Shown: piece after piece, positions 61,203 through 64,000 of the stretch
Position numbering within the stretch: position 1 is the stretch's first letter
Layout of the letters: each line of letters starts with the position of its first letter
Assembly (NCBI RefSeq): GCF_900142295.1
Contig: NZ_FSRL01000001.1
Span: forward strand, 124,001-188,000
Origin: Vannielia litorea
GTDB lineage: Bacteria; Pseudomonadota; Alphaproteobacteria; Rhodobacterales; Rhodobacteraceae
Length of the DNA: 64,000 nucleotides
Reading direction: 5' to 3'
The notes under the pieces: generated by a model
What the model was told of the DNA's origin: nothing
Database searches by the model: none
The model's input: only the letters and a program-made list of their open reading frames with translations
Made by a program: the position numbers and the translations under genes

Positions 61203-62654
61203 ATGGACCCCAAGAACCTGATCGTCATCATGGCCGACGAGCACAGCCGGAAGGCAATCGGCGCTTACGGCAATCCGATCGTGAAGACCCCCAACATCGA
61301 CGGCCTGGCCCAGCAGGGCACACGCTTCAACAGCGCCTACACGCCGAGCCCCATCTGCGTTCCGGCTCGCGCCAGTTTTGCCACCGGCAAGCCGGTCCGC
61401 GAGATCGGCGCCTGGGACAACGCTCACCCCTATACCGGCGCCGTCGAGAGCTGGCATCACCGGCTGCGTCAGGCGGGGCATCATGTGCGCTCCATCGGCA
61501 AGCTCCACTTCCGTGGGGCACCGGAAGATGACTACGGGTTCTCTGAGGCCGAGATACCGATGCAGGTCGTCGATGGCATCGGCGACGTGCTCGGCCTTGT
61601 CCGCGACCGGACGGTCAAGCGCGGCGCAGCCGACAAGATGGCCGGCATGGCCGGACCGGGCGAGTCCACCTATACAAGATATGATCGCGACATCTCGGCC
61701 CGTACGCAGATCTTCTTGCGCGAGGAGGCCCATAAGCACAGCGACAAGCCTTGGGTGCTCTTCGTTTCCTTCGTGTCGCCTCATTTTCCGCTGACGGCGC
61801 CGCCGGAATATTACTATATGTACGATCGGGCGGACCTTCCGATGCCCAAGCTCTACGCCAAGGCGGAGCGGCCCGATCATCCCTACCTGCGCGACTACAC
61901 CGACGCCATCGCCTACGATAGCCATTTCCGGTCAGAGGACGACGTGCGCCGTGCGCTCGCGGGCTACTATGGCCTGTGCAGCTTCATCGACGACCAGGTG
62001 GGTCTCATCATGCAGTCTGTCGCGGCTGCGGGGCTGGCGGACGACACGAGGATCGTCTTCACCAGCGACCACGGCGACAACCTCGGCGCGCGGGGGCTCT
62101 GGGGCAAGTCGACGATGTACGAGGAGTCCGTCGGCGTGCCGCTCATCGTCTCCGGCCCGGGCATCCCGGAGGGCGCGGTAAACGAGGGCGCTCGCTCGCT
62201 GACCGACCTGTCGCGCTTCATCCTCAGTTCCACCGGATGCGACGCGGAGGGCTTTGGCGAGATCGACCTGATGAGCGCGGAGCCCGGCGCGGTAATCTCT
62301 GAATATCACGCCACCGGTTCCCGCAAGGCCGCCTTCATGCTGCGCCAGGGGCCATGGAAATACGTGCATTACGAAGACTATCCGCCCCAGCTCTTCAACC
62401 TCGAGGAAGACCCCGAGGAGCTGTATGATCTCGCCGGCCGACCCGATCATGCCGATGATCTCCGACGGTGCAGAACAGCCTTGCTTCTGGAGTTGGACCC
62501 GTCGCGGGTCCACAACCGGGCACTGGCCGATCAGTCCGCGCTGCTCGAAAAGATGGGCGGTGTGGAGAAGGTGATCGCGCGGGGCGATTTCGGCTTCTCG
62601 CCCCCGCCTGGCGTGACCGCGAGCTTTGCTGCCTCCGGCAACGCCAAGGTCTGA
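61203..62654 (+). CDS. Type I sulfatase, cytoplasmic
   Basis: 483 aa, start at 61203 with AGGGAGGA upstream. Modification motif C52-V-P-A-R; metal sites IMADEHSRK (Asp, Glu in place of the usual Gln/Asn) and TSDHGDNLGARG. No signal peptide. The sequence context IGAYGNPIVKTPNIDGLAQQG resembles choline-sulfatase-like and small organosulfate sulfatases. Controlled by the divergent LysR gene and followed by a very strong terminator. Confidence 0.93.
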   Translation: MDPKNLIVIMADEHSRKAIGAYGNPIVKTPNIDGLAQQGTRFNSAYTPSPICVPARASFATGKPVREIGAWDNAHPYTGAVESWHHRLRQAGHHVRSIGKLHFRGAPEDDYGFSEAEIPMQVVDGIGDVLGLVRDRTVKRGAADKMAGMAGPGESTYTRYDRDISARTQIFLREEAHKHSDKPWVLFVSFVSPHFPLTAPPEYYYMYDRADLPMPKLYAKAERPDHPYLRDYTDAIAYDSHFRSEDDVRRALAGYYGLCSFIDDQVGLIMQSVAAAGLADDTRIVFTSDHGDNLGARGLWGKSTMYEESVGVPLIVSGPGIPEGAVNEGARSLTDLSRFILSSTGCDAEGFGEIDLMSAEPGAVISEYHATGSRKAAFMLRQGPWKYVHYEDYPPQLFNLEEDPEELYDLAGRPDHADDLRRCRTALLLELDPSRVHNRALADQSALLEKMGGVEKVIARGDFGFSPPPGVTASFAASGNAKV

Positions 62655-62694
62655 CGAACCTCCCGGCCGGGTGATCTCCCGCCCGGCACATCGC

Positions 62695-62727
62695 GAACCG
62701 CCGACGGCCTCCGTCGGCGGTTCTTTC
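62695..62727 (+). terminator. Intrinsic terminator after last sulfatase
   Basis: GAACCGCCGACGG (62695-62707) pairs perfectly with CCGTCGGCGGTTC (62711-62723), loop CCT, followed by TTTCG. It is the strongest hairpin seen in the window. Confidence 0.8.
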
Positions 62728-62759
62728 GTCTGGGCTGCGGCCCGAAGGGTTACGCAAGA

Positions 62760-62806
62760 CCCCGAAAACGAAACACCCGCCACGAGCAAGGCCACGCAGC
62801 GGGTGT
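62760..62806 (-). terminator. Terminator of the TTT binding-protein gene
   Basis: On the minus strand ACACCCGC pairs with GCGGGTGT (62773-62806, 18-base loop that can fold further), followed by TTCGTTTTCGG. It lies 40 bases after the stop at 62846 and meets the opposing sulfatase terminator. Confidence 0.6.
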
Positions 62807-62845
62807 CTGAAGTCGGGTGGCCAGTCGGGGGCCGCGACGGCAGCC

Positions 62846-63820
62846 CTACCGTTCGACGTACTTGCTCAGGACGGTCTTCAGATCCTCGACCTCCTGGGGC
62901 AGACGCGCACAGAAGTCGGCGCCTGACATCGCGTGGGCCCCGAAGCCGAAGTTCTCGCCGAAGGCCGTGAAACTCTCGGACTTGATGGCCTGCGAAACCA
63001 GTTCGCTCATCTTGGCTTGCACGTCTTCCGGAACTCCGGCGGGCATCCAGATGCCCCGAATAAGCGCCACTTCGATATCGGCGCCCCATTCCTTGATATG
63101 CTTGGTCGCGCGGGCCGGCTCGTAGTTGATTTCCGACATGTCACCCGCAGCGGCCAGCACGTTGAGCTCGCCGGCCTGGATCTCCGGAAGAAACACCGGA
63201 GCAAGGATGACACCTGCGTCGACCTGGTTGGCCATGACCGCCTTGCGCAGCGGGCCGCCGCCGCCGAAGGGCACGACCTTGAAGTCGGCGCCCGAGGTGC
63301 CCTTGACTGTCGAGGCCACAAAATCGGTCGCACTCAGCTTGCCGGTGGTGCCGAGGATCAGCTCGCCCGGCTTTTCCTTCGCGGCCTCGAGAAAATCGCC
63401 GAGGTCTTCGTACCCGTTGTCGGCGTGGGAGACGATCCATGCCGGCGTCTTGAAGATGGCCCCGGCGCAGCTGAAGTCTGAAAGCTCGTAAGGCGGTTGA
63501 TCGCGAAAGGCGAGGGGGGCCGTCACATCCGACGAGCCATTCATCGCGATGGTATAGCCATCGGGTGCGGCATTCTTGAGTGCGAGCATCCCGTTGATCC
63601 CTTCGGAGCCTGGGATATTCTCGACCACGACCGCCTGGCCGGACACCTCCTCAAGCGCGGCACCGAAAGCGCGCGTGATCGAGTCCGAGCCGCCGCCGGG
63701 CGGGTAGGGGACGATCAGCCGTATGGTGTCGGACGGAAAGTCCTGCGCCGTTGCCGGCCCGGCGAGGGCCAGCCCGGCCATGGCCGCCGTGATGGTGGTC
63801 AGAAGGGTTCTGCGTTTCAT
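62846..63820 (-). CDS. Tripartite tricarboxylate transporter substrate-binding protein (TctC family)
   Basis: 324 aa periplasmic binding protein; start at 63820 (GGAGGAG upstream), signal peptide ending GPATAQ. Family pattern: IRLIVPYPPGGGSDSITRAFGAAL, VENIPGSEGINGMLALKNAAPDGYT, and GGPLRKAVMANQVDAGVI. Ligands of the family are mostly carboxylates. It probably works with a membrane component ending just upstream at the window edge. Its relation to the sulfatase island is unclear; it may lie outside it. Confidence 0.92.
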   Translation of the reverse strand: MKRRTLLTTITAAMAGLALAGPATAQDFPSDTIRLIVPYPPGGGSDSITRAFGAALEEVSGQAVVVENIPGSEGINGMLALKNAAPDGYTIAMNGSSDVTAPLAFRDQPPYELSDFSCAGAIFKTPAWIVSHADNGYEDLGDFLEAAKEKPGELILGTTGKLSATDFVASTVKGTSGADFKVVPFGGGGPLRKAVMANQVDAGVILAPVFLPEIQAGELNVLAAAGDMSEINYEPARATKHIKEWGADIEVALIRGIWMPAGVPEDVQAKMSELVSQAIKSESFTAFGENFGFGAHAMSGADFCARLPQEVEDLKTVLSKYVER

Positions 63821-63857
63821 GTGGGTCTCCTCCATTGGCAGTGATGCTCCACTCTCG

Positions 63858-64000
63858 TCACGAGGCGGATGATTCCTTTGCTGCGCCGGTGGCGGTGCGC
63901 CGGGCACTCGAATTGGATCTGAAGGCGTTCCGAAACTCCTTGAAGAGAAGGAAGGCGATGAAGGCGACGAGAGCCATGCGCGGCCAGGTCGAGACGAAGG
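63858..64000 (-). CDS. C-terminal end of a membrane protein, probably TTT transporter subunit
   Basis: Only the last 47 codons are inside the window, ending with the TGA complement at 63858-63860. The readable part (STWPRMALVAFIAFLLFKEFRN, then a Ser/Arg/Ala-rich tail) is one membrane helix and a cytoplasmic end. Position before a TctC gene suggests TctA or TctB. Confidence 0.5.
   Translation of the reverse strand, partial: FVSTWPRMALVAFIAFLLFKEFRNAFRSNSSARRTATGAAKESSAS

Overview
The window is GC-rich, densely coded DNA of the kind found in marine alphaproteobacteria of the Roseobacter/Rhodobacteraceae group. The evidence is a complete periplasmic sox cluster in the Paracoccus/Roseobacter order, TRAP and tripartite tricarboxylate (TTT) transporters, many ABC operons with stop/start overlaps, an alphaproteobacterial LexA box (GTTC-N7-GTTC) and SqrR-type boxes (ATTC-N8-GAAT). 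The genus cannot be named from sequence reading alone.

Left part (1-9.6 kb): a TAXI-type TRAP transporter runs off the left edge and is divergent from a MarR regulator overlapping a sulfatase. An HtpX-like protease, an IclR regulator and a divergent ThDP-dependent enzyme follow. Sulfur oxidation (9.6-25 kb): soxS, soxR, a soxT-like YeeE gene and an FAD/NAD(P) protein run leftward. soxV, W, X, Y, Z, A, B, C, D, E, F, a DUF302 gene and a second YeeE gene run rightward. The regulator carries the two cysteines of persulfide sensors, and both promoter regions carry matching boxes, so the cluster can be read as a reactive-sulfur-inducible thiosulfate/sulfide oxidation system.

Middle (25-37.7 kb): mixed housekeeping and accessory genes. 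These are DUF167, an HDAC-family amidohydrolase overlapping an HxH murein peptidase, trpA, a DNA-repair pair (radical SAM plus DUF4130-UdgX) behind a LexA box, ychF, an unrecognised gene with a small lipoprotein, a GT90 glycosyltransferase with a sugar-nucleotide epimerase, a ureohydrolase, and tRNA-Ser(GCU).

Catabolic island (38-62.7 kb), the most interesting part: three sulfatases, a formylglycine-generating enzyme (FGE), two complete ABC importers (CUT1-type and Dpp/Opp-type), and enzymes that together fit a route from a sulfated galactan sugar to pyruvate and glyceraldehyde-3-phosphate. An SDR dehydrogenase, an SMP-30 lactonase and a GalD-type dehydratase match the oxidative D-galactose branch. 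An aldehyde dehydrogenase and a KxK/H cycloisomerase-like enolase match the 3,6-anhydrogalactose branch. DgoK and DgoA finish both. None of the sulfatases nor the FGE has a signal peptide, and no glycoside hydrolase is present, so the likely strategy is import of still-sulfated small sugars followed by desulfation in the cytoplasm. A 12-bp motif (ATAATGTACGAT-like) recurs in the three divergent promoter regions of the island and is the probable operator of the GntR regulator encoded there. A LysR gene and the last sulfatase form a separately controlled pair. The right edge holds a TTT solute-binding protein and the end of a membrane gene.
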